Source of the DNA: Defluviitaleaceae bacterium
Lineage (GTDB): Bacteria; Bacillota; Clostridia; Lachnospirales; WRAX01
NCBI GenBank assembly: GCA_009779935.1
Contig: WRAX01000002.1
Coordinates: 1-64,000, forward strand
DNA length: 64,000 nt
Direction: 5' to 3'
The first letter of the stretch is position 1. Each line of letters starts with the position of its first letter. Below, piece after piece: positions 25,159 to 33,505 of this stretch. Below the pieces are notes generated by a model that made no database searches, was not told where the DNA came from, and saw only the letters and a program-made list of their open reading frames with translations. The translations under genes were made by a program, and so were the position numbers.

Positions 25159-27766
25159 ACCAATTTCTCCCAACGCTTATATCGATTGCTAATACCACGG
25201 ACAAGTCCACTGCCCGCTCCATTTCGTCCCTTAAAATGTCGGTTACGGCGGCAACTTCACCCTCTGCCGCTTCTATCAACAATTCGTCATGCACCTGCAA
25301 AATAAGGCGGGATTTAAGCCCTTCGGCATGCAGACGATTATAGACTTTTACCATTGCAATTTTCATAATATCGGCGGCAGAGCCTTGTACGGGCATATTC
25401 ATTGCTGCACGCTCGCCAAAGCCACGGGTTACAAAGTTGCCGCTTGCAAGCTCCGGAATTTGGCGGCGGCGGCCCCACAAGGTTTCTGCATAACCATCCA
25501 ATTTGGCACGGCGCACAGCATAATCCATATATTTTTTAACCTTTGGATAACGTTGGAAATAATTGTTAATAAACCCGTCCGCTTCTTTAACGGATACGCC
25601 AATATCCTCCGCCAGCGAAAAAGCCGAAATGCCGTACACAATGCCAAAATTTATGGCCTTTGCAAAGCTTCTGGTTTGCTCGTCCACCTCTTCCAATGGG
25701 ATTTGGAAGGCACGTGCGGCTGTGATGCGGTGAATATCCTGATTTTGGGCAAAAGCATCCAAAAAAGTTTCATCCCCCGATAGCTCTGCTAAAATGCGCA
25801 GTTCAATTTGGCTGTAATCCGCATCTACCAGCACAAAACCGGGGCTTGCCACAAAGGCACGGCGAAGCTCCCTACCCAAATCGGTACGTATTGGGATGTT
25901 TTGTAAATTAGGCTCGGCGGAGGATAGGCGACCCGTGGCTGTTAAAGCTTGGTTAAAGTTGGTGTGTATTTTACCAGACTTGGGATTTATTGCCGCCAAA
26001 AGCCCATCCACATAAGTAGAGCGCAATTTGGAAAAGCTGCGATATTCCAATATTTTGTCAGCGATAGGTTCGGTTTTTGCCAATTTTTGCAAAACATCTA
26101 CATTGGTGGAAAAGCCCGTTTTGGTCTTTTTGCCGCCTTTTAGCCCCATATCCTCAAAAAGCACCTTTGCAAGCTGTTTGGGGGAGTTTATATTAAATTC
26201 CTGCCCTGCAAGGGCGTAAATTTCCAACGTTAAGCGGTCAATTTCCACCGTCAGCTTATCGCCATATTCCTTGATAAATTGGGCATCGATGGCGATGCCG
26301 TGATGCTCCATATCTGCCAAAACACCCAAAAGGGGCATTTCCACATCATGGAAAAGTTTGGACATGCCTGTTTGTTCCAAGTTTTCTGCCATAATGGGGT
26401 ATGCCCTGTAAATGGCGGAAACATGGGCAAAAGATGTCTGCGATAAGTCCTGAGAAGACTCTTGCGGCTCATCCAGCAGACTTAGTTGTGCATCGCCTTT
26501 TTCGGGCAAATTCAGTGTTTCGCCTAAATACTGCAAGCTTAAATCCGCAATGCCGTCACCATCCTTTAAGTTGCCCAGCAGGTAACCGCCCAAAAGTAAG
26601 TCAAATGCCAAATTATTTACATTTATGCCCATTTTGCGCAATTTGCGAATGTCTTTTTTGGTATCAAAGGCAATTTTAGGTGCTTCCCCCTCAAAAAAAC
26701 TTGCTAAATCAAGGTGTGGGGGTGCAAATGCCACATGCCCATCCTTAGCCAAGCCCAGCCCCAAAATCCGGTCAGCATCCCACAAAATATGAAATGCAAC
26801 GGGGTCGGTTGATGTGGAAAAATCAGTTAAATCCTGCAAAATGCTTCCATTTATGGTTTGGCTGGCGGTAGGTGCAACCCCGCCAAACTTATCCCCAAAC
26901 TTTTTAAGTACACTTTTTAATTCCAGCCGCCCAAGTTCCTCAAAAGCGGCCTGTGTAAACATTTCACCCAACAGCAAGCCACCCACATCCGCATCCACAT
27001 CCGCATCAGTAATAATTGTTGCCAATTCTTTGGAAAGTCTTGCAATCTCAGCAAATTCCTGCAAATTTTCGGCGGCTTTTTTGGGTTTGATGGCGGTGGG
27101 GTTGGCGGTAACGGCTTCAATGGCCGCTTCGATATTTTTGTAATCCTGTATGATTTTTAGGGCGGTTTTTTCACCAATGCCCGCCACGCCGGGGATATTG
27201 TCGCTTGCATCCCCCATTAACGCTTTCATGTCAATGTATTCGGTGGGTGTAATACCCATTTTCTCCACAAAATCAGCTTCAAAATAATCCTCTGTGGTGG
27301 TTGTGCCGCCACGGGTTTTGGGTATACGTATTTTTATGCGGCCTGTTGCAACTTGCAATAAATCCTTGTCACCGGTGATGATGGTGGTTAAAAAGCCTGC
27401 ATTTTGGGCTTTGTGGGCAAGGGTTGCCATCACATCATCCGCCTCAAAACCTTCCAGGGATACGATTGGTATATTCATCATCCCCAACAAATCCTTTAAG
27501 ATGGGGATTTGCGCTTTCAACTCGCTTGGAAAAGGTTTGCGTGTTGCCTTATAATTAGCAAACTTAATATGTCGGAAGGTGGGTGCGGGCAGGTCAAAAA
27601 CAACTGCGCCGTAATCGGGCAACTCCTCCTCCAACAACTTAAAATATATATTTAGAAAGCCTAAAATTGCATTGGTTGGCACGCCTGCCTTGTTGCTCAT
27701 GGGTGGCAGGGCATAAAATGCACGGTTTATAAGGGACATTCCGTCCAGTAGCATTAATTTTTTCAT
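25145..27766 (-). CDS. polA: DNA polymerase I
   Basis: The product is 873 residues from ATG 27766, which has GGAG six bases upstream. The N-terminal 5'-3' exonuclease is intact (LMLLDGMSLINRAFYA, FEADDVMATLA, GDKDLLQ, GDASDNIPGVAGIGEKTA). The middle 3'-5' exonuclease domain lacks the DxE metal ligands (AFHILWDADR at that position), so proofreading is probably absent, as in Bacillus Pol I. The polymerase domain has DYSQIELRILAELSGD, the RSFAKAINFGIVYG finger helix and VHDELLIEA. It acts in repair and Okazaki-fragment processing. coaE follows with a 14-base overlap. Confidence 0.95.
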   Translation of the reverse strand: MKKLMLLDGMSLINRAFYALPPMSNKAGVPTNAILGFLNIYFKLLEEELPDYGAVVFDLPAPTFRHIKFANYKATRKPFPSELKAQIPILKDLLGMMNIPIVSLEGFEADDVMATLAHKAQNAGFLTTIITGDKDLLQVATGRIKIRIPKTRGGTTTTEDYFEADFVEKMGITPTEYIDMKALMGDASDNIPGVAGIGEKTALKIIQDYKNIEAAIEAVTANPTAIKPKKAAENLQEFAEIARLSKELATIITDADVDADVGGLLLGEMFTQAAFEELGRLELKSVLKKFGDKFGGVAPTASQTINGSILQDLTDFSTSTDPVAFHILWDADRILGLGLAKDGHVAFAPPHLDLASFFEGEAPKIAFDTKKDIRKLRKMGINVNNLAFDLLLGGYLLGNLKDGDGIADLSLQYLGETLNLPEKGDAQLSLLDEPQESSQDLSQTSFAHVSAIYRAYPIMAENLEQTGMSKLFHDVEMPLLGVLADMEHHGIAIDAQFIKEYGDKLTVEIDRLTLEIYALAGQEFNINSPKQLAKVLFEDMGLKGGKKTKTGFSTNVDVLQKLAKTEPIADKILEYRSFSKLRSTYVDGLLAAINPKSGKIHTNFNQALTATGRLSSAEPNLQNIPIRTDLGRELRRAFVASPGFVLVDADYSQIELRILAELSGDETFLDAFAQNQDIHRITAARAFQIPLEEVDEQTRSFAKAINFGIVYGISAFSLAEDIGVSVKEADGFINNYFQRYPKVKKYMDYAVRRAKLDGYAETLWGRRRQIPELASGNFVTRGFGERAAMNMPVQGSAADIMKIAMVKVYNRLHAEGLKSRLILQVHDELLIEAAEGEVAAVTDILRDEMERAVDLSVVLAIDISVGRNWYESK

Positions 27767-27824
27767 GGGCATCTCCAAATGTAGTGTTTGGGATATTTTA
27801 TCACAGTGCAGGCAAGATGTCAAT

Positions 27825-27863
27825 TCATCACCCCATCATTTTATTTAATTGATGGGGTGATGA
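27825..27863. terminator. Perfect 14 bp inverted repeat between divergent polA and ptb
   Basis: TCATCACCCCATCA and TGATGGGGTGATGA form a perfect 14 bp stem around 11 bases of AT. It lies about 60 bases outside the polA start and just before the ptb promoter. Because both genes point away from it, an operator or an insulating terminator is equally possible; the type given here is provisional. Confidence 0.5.
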
Positions 27864-27873
27864 GAAATTCTGC

Positions 27874-27902
27874 TTGCGTAAATTTTACAGATATGTTACA
27901 CT
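27874..27902 (+). promoter_or_regulatory. Probable promoter of the ptb-buk operon
   Basis: TTGCGT (27874-27879) and TACACT (27897-27902) have a 17-base spacer, about 28 bases before the ribosome binding site of ptb. Confidence 0.5.
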
Positions 27903-27940
27903 AATTACATAGAAAACTATCCTACCTAAGAGGTGATAAT

Positions 27941-28834
27941 ATCAAAGGTTTTTACGAAATTTTTAACCTTGCACGCAACAAAGAAAATGCTGCCGTAGCC
28001 GTAGCTGTGGCGGGTGCGCCCTATGTGATGGAAGCCGCCTACGAAGCCACAAAGCTGGGCATTGCCACTATGATTTTGGTGGGTGATGAGGCGAAAATTA
28101 GCCAAATTGCCCATGAAAGAGGCATAGACCTTAGCCAGTTTAAGGTGGTGGACGAGCCTGACCCGATTGCCGCTTGTAAAACCGCTGTAAGTCTTGTTTC
28201 CAGCAGGCAAGCCAGCTCCCTAATGAAAGGGGATATTGACACATCCACTGTCATGCGGGCGGTTTTGGATAAGGAAACGGGCTTGCGCAGCGGCAAAAAG
28301 CTAAGCCATATTGCCGCTTTTGAAACCGAGGGCTACCACAAAATGCTCTTTGCCACCGATTGTGCCATTAACATCGCCCCCGATTTTGATACCAAAATCG
28401 ATATTATCGAAAATGCGGTGGCGGCTTTGCAAAACTTAGGCATTGCAAAGCCAAAAGTTGCCTTAATGGCCGCCAAAGAAACTGTGGATGATAAAATGCC
28501 CGTAACCGGGGAATGGGCGAAGATTGTGGATTTGCACAAGTCCGGTGAGCGGATGACGGGTTGCGTTGTTGATGGCCCCCTGGCTTTGGACAATGCCGTT
28601 TCCGAAGATGCTTGCCGTATAAAGGGTATAAACAGCCCCGTGGGCGCAGATGCGGATATTTTGGTTGCCCCGTCCATCGAGGCAGGCAATATGCTTTATA
28701 AATGCTTATCATTTATCACCAAAGCCAAAAACGGCGGGGTGGTGCTTGGGGCAAAACGCCCAATCGTACTAACCTCCCGTGCGGACACGGCAGAAAGTAA
28801 GCTAATTTCCATTGCATTATCAGTTTTGTTTTAA
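27941..28834 (+). CDS. ptb: Phosphate butyryltransferase (apparent ATC start)
   Basis: The product is about 297 residues. The frame contains no ATG, GTG or TTG from its opening stop down to GTG 28007, yet IKGFYEIFNLARNKENAAVAVAVAG upstream of that GTG matches the family N-terminus. AGAGGTG lies five bases before an ATC at 27941, exactly where the start should be. Family features include the phosphotransacetylase-type fold, SSLMKGDIDTS and GVVLGAKRPIVLTSRADTAESKL at the end. The enzyme converts butyryl- or branched acyl-CoA plus phosphate to acyl phosphate. It precedes buk by 90 bases. If AUC is not used, a shortened protein would start at 28007. Confidence 0.85.
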   Translation: MKGFYEIFNLARNKENAAVAVAVAGAPYVMEAAYEATKLGIATMILVGDEAKISQIAHERGIDLSQFKVVDEPDPIAACKTAVSLVSSRQASSLMKGDIDTSTVMRAVLDKETGLRSGKKLSHIAAFETEGYHKMLFATDCAINIAPDFDTKIDIIENAVAALQNLGIAKPKVALMAAKETVDDKMPVTGEWAKIVDLHKSGERMTGCVVDGPLALDNAVSEDACRIKGINSPVGADADILVAPSIEAGNMLYKCLSFITKAKNGGVVLGAKRPIVLTSRADTAESKLISIALSVLF

Positions 28835-28869
28835 GGAAAACTTTTTTCGTATTTGGCGAAAAACCACTA

Positions 28870-28906
28870 CGCAATTGTTGAAGTGGAACGTTTCAACAAT
28901 TGTTGC
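28870..28906 (+). promoter_or_regulatory. Intercistronic hairpin between ptb and buk
   Basis: CAATTGTTGAA (28872-28882) pairs perfectly with TTCAACAATTG (28892-28902), flanked by further complementary bases. It lies just before the buk ribosome binding site GAGGAG. It could protect the mRNA or tune the ptb-to-buk ratio; no U-tract follows. Confidence 0.5.
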
Positions 28907-28924
28907 GTTGTTGAGGAGATTTAG

Positions 28925-30007
28925 ATGAAAATTTTAATTGTAAACCCGGGCTCCACATCCACCAAAATGGGCTTGTATGATGGAGAAACCCCTATCTTTG
29001 AAAAAACCCTGCGCCACCAAACCGAGGAATTAAAGCCTTTTGAGCGGGTAGGGGATCAGTATGATTTTCGTAAAAACATTATCCGTGATGAGCTAAAAGT
29101 GCAAGGTGTGGAACTTAGCGACTTGGCTGGTATTGTAGGCATGGGTGGCTTGCTTGCGCCCCTTGCCGGCGGTACATATATCGTCAACGATGTGATGGTG
29201 GATGATTTACGTAGCGGCAAATACGGCGAACATGCATCCAACTTAGGCGGGCTTATTGCCCGTGCCATGGCGGACGAGGTGGGTATACCCGCCTATATTG
29301 TAGACCCCGTTGTGGTGGACGAAATGGAGGATGTTTACCGTTTTAGCGGCCATCCCGAAATTACCCGCCGCAGCATCTTCCACGCCCTTAACCAAAAGGC
29401 CATTGCCCGCAAATACTGCGCCGAGCAGGGCAAGCGTTATGAAGATGTTAATTTGATTGTTGCCCATATGGGCGGGGGCATTTCTGTGTCCTTCCACAAC
29501 AAAGGGCGGGTTATTGATACCAACAATGCCCTTGATGGCTGTGGTCCGTTTACGCCAGAGCGAAGCGGGGGACTGCCCGCAGGGCAATTGGCCACATTAT
29601 GTTTTAGCGGCAAATACACCCATGCCCAAATTAAAGGCATGATAACGGGCAAAGGCGGCGTTTCGGCCTATATCGGCTCCAACTCCATGTTAGAATTGGA
29701 GCAAAGGGCGGAAACCGAGCCTGATATGAAGCTGTTGATGGATGCTATGTGTGTGCAAATTGCCAAAGAAATTGGTGGTTTATCCGCATCTGCTTGCGGC
29801 CGGCTGGATGCCATACTGCTAACGGGCGGCATTGCCTACGGCAAGCCTGTTGTAGCAGAAATCACCCGCAGGGTGGGCTTTATCGCCCCTGTCCACGCTT
29901 ATCCCGGAGAGGACGAGCTTCTTGCACTATCGCAAGGGGCTTTGCGTGTGTTAAAAGGTGAGGAAGAAGCTAAAATTTACCAAGGCAAACCCATTTTTGG
30001 CGTTTAG
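28925..30007 (+). CDS. buk: Butyrate kinase
   Basis: The product is 360 residues, typical for the family, with GAGGAG before the ATG. The ASKHA acetokinase fold is shown by the N-terminal ILIVNPGSTSTKMGLYDG, then VAHMGGGISVSFH, then GPFTPERSGGLP and the C-terminal LTGGIAYG. It transfers phosphate from butyryl- or branched acyl phosphate to ADP, yielding acid and ATP. Next to ptb, leucine dehydrogenase and a VOR complex, it probably provides substrate-level ATP from branched-chain amino acids, possibly also from butyrate formation. Confidence 0.94.
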   Translation: MKILIVNPGSTSTKMGLYDGETPIFEKTLRHQTEELKPFERVGDQYDFRKNIIRDELKVQGVELSDLAGIVGMGGLLAPLAGGTYIVNDVMVDDLRSGKYGEHASNLGGLIARAMADEVGIPAYIVDPVVVDEMEDVYRFSGHPEITRRSIFHALNQKAIARKYCAEQGKRYEDVNLIVAHMGGGISVSFHNKGRVIDTNNALDGCGPFTPERSGGLPAGQLATLCFSGKYTHAQIKGMITGKGGVSAYIGSNSMLELEQRAETEPDMKLLMDAMCVQIAKEIGGLSASACGRLDAILLTGGIAYGKPVVAEITRRVGFIAPVHAYPGEDELLALSQGALRVLKGEEEAKIYQGKPIFGV

Positions 30008-30016
30008 GTGGTGAAA

Positions 30017-30580
30017 ATGAAAAGCTGGTTGGCTGATAAAAGCAAAGTTGTAATACTTATAATCACGATGGCCTTGCTTCTGTTGGGCAGTTTTGGGCTT
30101 GGCGTTTACTTCTTTACCTCATTCTTCGTAGATATTATTAATACGGAAAGTGTGAGGATGGAAAATGGCGAAATTATCACAATGGAGCGTGGTGGAACTT
30201 TCCATATATACTTGGAAGATAATCGCCCACCTATTCATACCAACCACGGTTTTACCTTCACCAACACCGTAACCGGGCAGATTGTTTATAGCCGCCCAAT
30301 GCCTGCCAATTTTAGTGTTATATACAACATTGGTAATGTCCACGGTAGGCGAATTGCTTTGGCAGAGCTGGAACAGGGCGACCATATTTTAGAATTTGCC
30401 CCATGGCAAGGCACTGGATATTTTACTCAAGGCGTGGAGTTTATACAACCCGCTTTTATGCTTTTTATGCAGATGGGGCTTATTGGGCTCGCCATAATGG
30501 TGTTTTTCATTTTTATAACTTTACTTTCGGTGCGCCTTTACAAGTTAAGTAAATTACAGCAAAGACAATTAAATTTTTAA
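30017..30580 (+). CDS. Membrane-anchored protein of unknown function
   Basis: The product is 187 residues from ATG 30017, with GGTGG five bases before it; a GTG at 30008 is the alternative. It has a basic N-terminus, one transmembrane segment at about 12-36, an external domain of about 110 residues with the charged TMERGGTFHIYLEDN, and a second transmembrane helix near 145-175. No family is recognised. Its position between buk and leucine dehydrogenase (nine bases after buk, 22 before the next gene) suggests cotranscription, but its role is unknown. Confidence 0.6.
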   Translation: MKSWLADKSKVVILIITMALLLLGSFGLGVYFFTSFFVDIINTESVRMENGEIITMERGGTFHIYLEDNRPPIHTNHGFTFTNTVTGQIVYSRPMPANFSVIYNIGNVHGRRIALAELEQGDHILEFAPWQGTGYFTQGVEFIQPAFMLFMQMGLIGLAIMVFFIFITLLSVRLYKLSKLQQRQLNF

Positions 30581-30602
30581 CATATTTTAGGAGGATTTTA
30601 TA

Positions 30603-31694
30603 ATGGACAAATTCGGCTACATGGAAAAGTATGACTTTGAGCAATTGTCCTTTTTCCAACACAAAGCAACAGGGCTAAAGGCAATTACAGCAATCCACAA
30701 TACAGTGCTTGGCCCATCCCTTGGCGGTACACGCTTTTGGGTTTATGATGATGAGGAAGCGGCAATTGAGGACGCTTTGCGCCTTGCCCGTGGCATGACA
30801 TATAAATCCGCCTTGGCGGGACTACCCCTTGGTGGTGGTAAGTCGGTAATTATTGGTGATGCTACCGTTCTTCGTAAAGACCCTGTTAAGCGTGAAGCTT
30901 TCTGGCGTGCTTTCGGTCGTTATATTGAGGGGCTAAATGGTCGCTATATCACCGCTGAGGACGTGGGAACAACCACCCAAGACATGGTTTATGTAAACAT
31001 GGAAACCAACAATGTGGTGGGGCTTCCAGGGCGTTCTGGCGACCCAAGCCCGTATACTGCCCGTGGCGTATTTAAGTCTGTTTTAGCTTGTGCAAAACAC
31101 GTTTACGGCAGTGACGACATCACTGGCAAGGTTATTGCAGTGCAAGGTCTTGGAAATGTGGGTTATCACCTTTGCAAAAACCTGCACGGTGCAGGGGCAA
31201 AGCTGATTGTAACAGACATCAACCAAACCAACCTTGACCGTGTTGTAAACGAGTTCGGTGCGACCCCTGTTGCACCCGATGAAATTTATGGGGTAGAATG
31301 TGATATTTACGCACCATGTGCTTTGGGTGCGACTGTAAATGATGACACAATCCCACAATTTAAGTGCAAAATCGTTTGTGGCGGTGCAAACAACATTTTG
31401 AAGGATGCACCAAAACACGGCAAAGCCTTAGAAGAGCGTGGCATCGTTTACGCACCTGACTATCTTGCCAATGCTGGCGGTGTTATTAACGTATCCTACG
31501 AAATTAGAGAAGGCGGGTATAACGAAGAAGCTTCTCTACGTGATATTGACTATATTTACCACAGAATGTTGGAAATACTTACAATTTCTAAAGAAACAGG
31601 CCGCCTTACCTATGAAGTGGCGGACAAAATGGCAGAAGACCGTGTGGAAGCCATGCGCAATATTAAATCTATTATGACAAGCAATAAAAATTAG
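30603..31694 (+). CDS. Leucine dehydrogenase (Glu/Leu/Phe/Val dehydrogenase family)
   Basis: The product is 363 residues, with TAGGAGG before the ATG. The catalytic residues of leucine dehydrogenase are at their exact positions: K68 in MTYKSA and K80 in LPLGGGKS. The Rossmann motif [13 protein letters not shown] follows. It oxidatively deaminates Leu, Ile or Val to 2-oxoacids with NAD+. Its placement between ptb-buk and the VOR genes supports a catabolic role in amino-acid fermentation. In Bacillus the equivalent gene (bcd) also sits with ptb and buk. The substrate preference among branched-chain acids is inferred. Confidence 0.92.
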   Translation: MDKFGYMEKYDFEQLSFFQHKATGLKAITAIHNTVLGPSLGGTRFWVYDDEEAAIEDALRLARGMTYKSALAGLPLGGGKSVIIGDATVLRKDPVKREAFWRAFGRYIEGLNGRYITAEDVGTTTQDMVYVNMETNNVVGLPGRSGDPSPYTARGVFKSVLACAKHVYGSDDITGKVIAVQGLGNVGYHLCKNLHGAGAKLIVTDINQTNLDRVVNEFGATPVAPDEIYGVECDIYAPCALGATVNDDTIPQFKCKIVCGGANNILKDAPKHGKALEERGIVYAPDYLANAGGVINVSYEIREGGYNEEASLRDIDYIYHRMLEILTISKETGRLTYEVADKMAEDRVEAMRNIKSIMTSNKN

Positions 31695-31695
31695 T

Positions 31696-32346
31696 ATGAC
31701 CTATGTAATTACAGGCTTTTACGGCAGCGGTAAAACGGAATTTTCCCTTAACCTTGCCTTGGAGCTTGCCGGGCAAGGCGGGCAAGTTACCCTTGCGGAT
31801 TTGGATGCTATAAACCCCTACTTCCGATCCCGAGAGCGGCTGGATGATATGGCAAAGCATGGCATAACCGTGGAAAGTGACCATTTGGATAACAACACAG
31901 GCTATGATTTGCCTGCCATCAGCTTTGCCTTCCTGTCCAAAGTGCGGAGGGGTGAAAATGTGATAGCCGACCTTGGCGGGGGTGATATGGGCGCAAGGCT
32001 TTTGGCTTACTGTCACGAGGCGGTTTTAAGTGTGCCGCATCAGTTTTTGTGCGTGCTTAACCCCTTTCGCCCGGACACGGATACGGTGGATAAAATGCGG
32101 GGTTTTATTAAAACCATTAATGCCGCAAGCCCCCTTAAAATTACTGGGGTGGTGTGCAATGGGCATATGTTGCACCATACCACGGCAGAAGATGTTTTGC
32201 AATCCGAAAAAATGGTGGCGCAGGTGGGCTTGCCTGTAAAATACACCATGTTGCGCCGTGATATTTACAATCAGATTAATGACAAATTATTGTCAGAAAA
32301 AGCCATGGTTTTTAACAAACTGCAAATGCGTGAGGAATGGCAATAG
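31696..32346 (+). CDS. P-loop ATP-binding protein of unknown function
   Basis: The product is 216 residues. The Walker A motif is at the very N-terminus (ITGFYGSGKTEFSLNLA), followed by DLDAINPYFRSRE and a Walker B-like VIADLGGGDMGARLL. The fold resembles MinD/CobQ/ArsA-type nucleotide-binding proteins. It begins one base after the leucine dehydrogenase stop and is surely cotranscribed with it. Similar P-loop proteins accompany 2-oxoacid ferredoxin oxidoreductase genes in some Clostridia as I recall, but a role in cofactor assembly would be a guess. Confidence 0.7.
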   Translation: MTYVITGFYGSGKTEFSLNLALELAGQGGQVTLADLDAINPYFRSRERLDDMAKHGITVESDHLDNNTGYDLPAISFAFLSKVRRGENVIADLGGGDMGARLLAYCHEAVLSVPHQFLCVLNPFRPDTDTVDKMRGFIKTINAASPLKITGVVCNGHMLHHTTAEDVLQSEKMVAQVGLPVKYTMLRRDIYNQINDKLLSEKAMVFNKLQMREEWQ

Positions 32347-32381
32347 CTCTCCAAACCGCCATTTTATGAGGAGGAATTAGC

Positions 32382-32596
32382 ATGTACGAATATAAAAGCG
32401 AGGCAGTTAGAGTAAATTTTAATCTTACCAAAAAAGAAAAGATGCAGATATCTGTCAAGCCGAGGTTGTTGATGAAATAATTAACGAATTAGCCTTGGAA
32501 GGGCGGGAGCTTGTAACCCACTCTATGGCAGTGGCATATGGCATTGCAGACTTGGTCCACACGGTTTTGCTTACATTCAAAAGATTGAAAAAATAG
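32382..32596 (+). pseudogene. Frameshifted small protein resembling DUF4177
   Basis: A GAGGAGG precedes ATG 32382. The first 20 codons (MYEYKSEAVRVNFNLTKKEK) are then followed, after a shift to the -1 frame near 32441, by a convincing continuation: VVDEIINELALEGRELVTHSM and a hydrophobic end, with a stop at 32594-32596. Without the shift the protein would be only 32 residues. The pattern MYEYK...EIINELA.EGWELV fits DUF4177 small proteins. The A-rich tract CAAAAAAGAAAAG at the break point is a likely indel site; it is not a canonical slippery heptamer in the reading frame. The remaining 140 bases to the next gene hold nothing I can identify. Confidence 0.6.
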
Positions 32597-32739
32597 AAGC
32601 AATACACCAATGAGCTACTATTAAATGACAACTAAATGATGACGAGGATTGGCAATAAGAATAATATAGACACAAGGAAGGTGAAACCATTGGGAGCAGA
32701 ATCCGCATAATATAACTTTTATTAAACGGAGGAAAAGGA

Positions 32740-33171
32740 ATGCTTACAATTTCATATGCAACACCGGAAGATGCACCATATGTGCTGTCCATGGGTCACT
32801 GGCCGCCTTCACCGCTGGGTGAGCATGAAGTGGAGATGAAGATAAGGGACGAGCGTTGCTATATATTACGGGAAAATGGGCAAATCATCGGCATTTTGCG
32901 ATGGAATATGATGTTTGAATTCGTGCCCTTTCTCACACTGATGTGGTTTGATAAGCCCCATCGTGGCAAAGGTTATGGCAAACAAGCCATAACCCATTGG
33001 GAAGATGAGATGCGCAGGCTTGGGTACAAAATGATAATGGTATCCACCCAGGTGGATGAGGATGGCCAGCATTTTTACCGTAAAATGGGATATAAAGATA
33101 TGGGCAGCATTGTAATGGATATTGCACCGTATGAGCAACCCCTTGAAATGTTTTTAGGCAAAGCTTTATAA
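32740..33171 (+). CDS. GNAT-family N-acetyltransferase
   Basis: The product is 143 residues, with GGAGGAAAAGG before the ATG. The GNAT core is visible: ILRENGQIIGILRW, then the beta4/alpha3 acetyl-CoA loop KPHRGKGYGKQAITHWEDE (R-G-K-G-Y-G), then VSTQVDEDGQHFYRKMGYKDMGS. The substrate is unknown. It lies alone between a decayed small gene and the VOR operon, with a 13 bp hairpin after it that would separate it from the downstream ferredoxin gene. Confidence 0.85.
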   Translation: MLTISYATPEDAPYVLSMGHWPPSPLGEHEVEMKIRDERCYILRENGQIIGILRWNMMFEFVPFLTLMWFDKPHRGKGYGKQAITHWEDEMRRLGYKMIMVSTQVDEDGQHFYRKMGYKDMGSIVMDIAPYEQPLEMFLGKAL

Positions 33172-33196
33172 AGATACAGAGGCAAAGATGCACCAA

Positions 33197-33230
33197 CCCA
33201 CCGCTGCGGTTACAATGCCGCAGCGGTGGG
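33197..33230 (+). terminator. 13 bp hairpin between the GNAT gene and the VOR operon
   Basis: CCCACCGCTGCGG pairs perfectly with CCGCAGCGGTGGG around an eight-base loop. The downstream sequence (TAATGGTGTTG) is not a strong U-tract, so termination efficiency is uncertain. It could also act as a leader structure for the ferredoxin gene 38 bases later. Confidence 0.55.
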
Positions 33231-33268
33231 TAATGGTGTTGTAATAGCAATATACGAGAGGTGATAAA

Positions 33269-33505
33269 GTGAGCGTTTCAACATACACCGCAAAACACAG
33301 GCTGGTTTTTGCGGACAATTTGTGCAAGGGCTGTGACCTTTGTGCAGTAGCATGCCCAAAAGATATTATTAAAATGGACAAAACACGGGTAAATGAAAAA
33401 GGCTACAACCCCGCCATGTGTTTTGACATGGATGCCTGCATAGCCTGCGGGATATGCGCTAAAATCTGCCCGGATTCGGTTATAAAAGTGGAGCGTGATA
33501 TATGA
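33269..33505 (+). CDS. 4Fe-4S dicluster ferredoxin subunit of 2-oxoacid oxidoreductase
   Basis: The product is 78 residues, starting at GTG with GAGAGGTGATAAA before it. Two classical motifs bind two [4Fe-4S] clusters: CKGCDLCAVACP and CIACGICAKICP. It corresponds to the delta subunit of VOR/KOR complexes and passes electrons from the TPP site to ferredoxin. Its stop overlaps the vorB start (ATGATG...TGA), which points to translational coupling. Confidence 0.9.
   Translation: MSVSTYTAKHRLVFADNLCKGCDLCAVACPKDIIKMDKTRVNEKGYNPAMCFDMDACIACGICAKICPDSVIKVERDI

Noticed and set aside
32428..32445. Programmed -1 frameshift in the DUF4177-like gene
   Set aside because: The A-rich tract is not a canonical X XXY YYZ heptamer in the reading frame and no downstream stem was evident, so a mutation is simpler.
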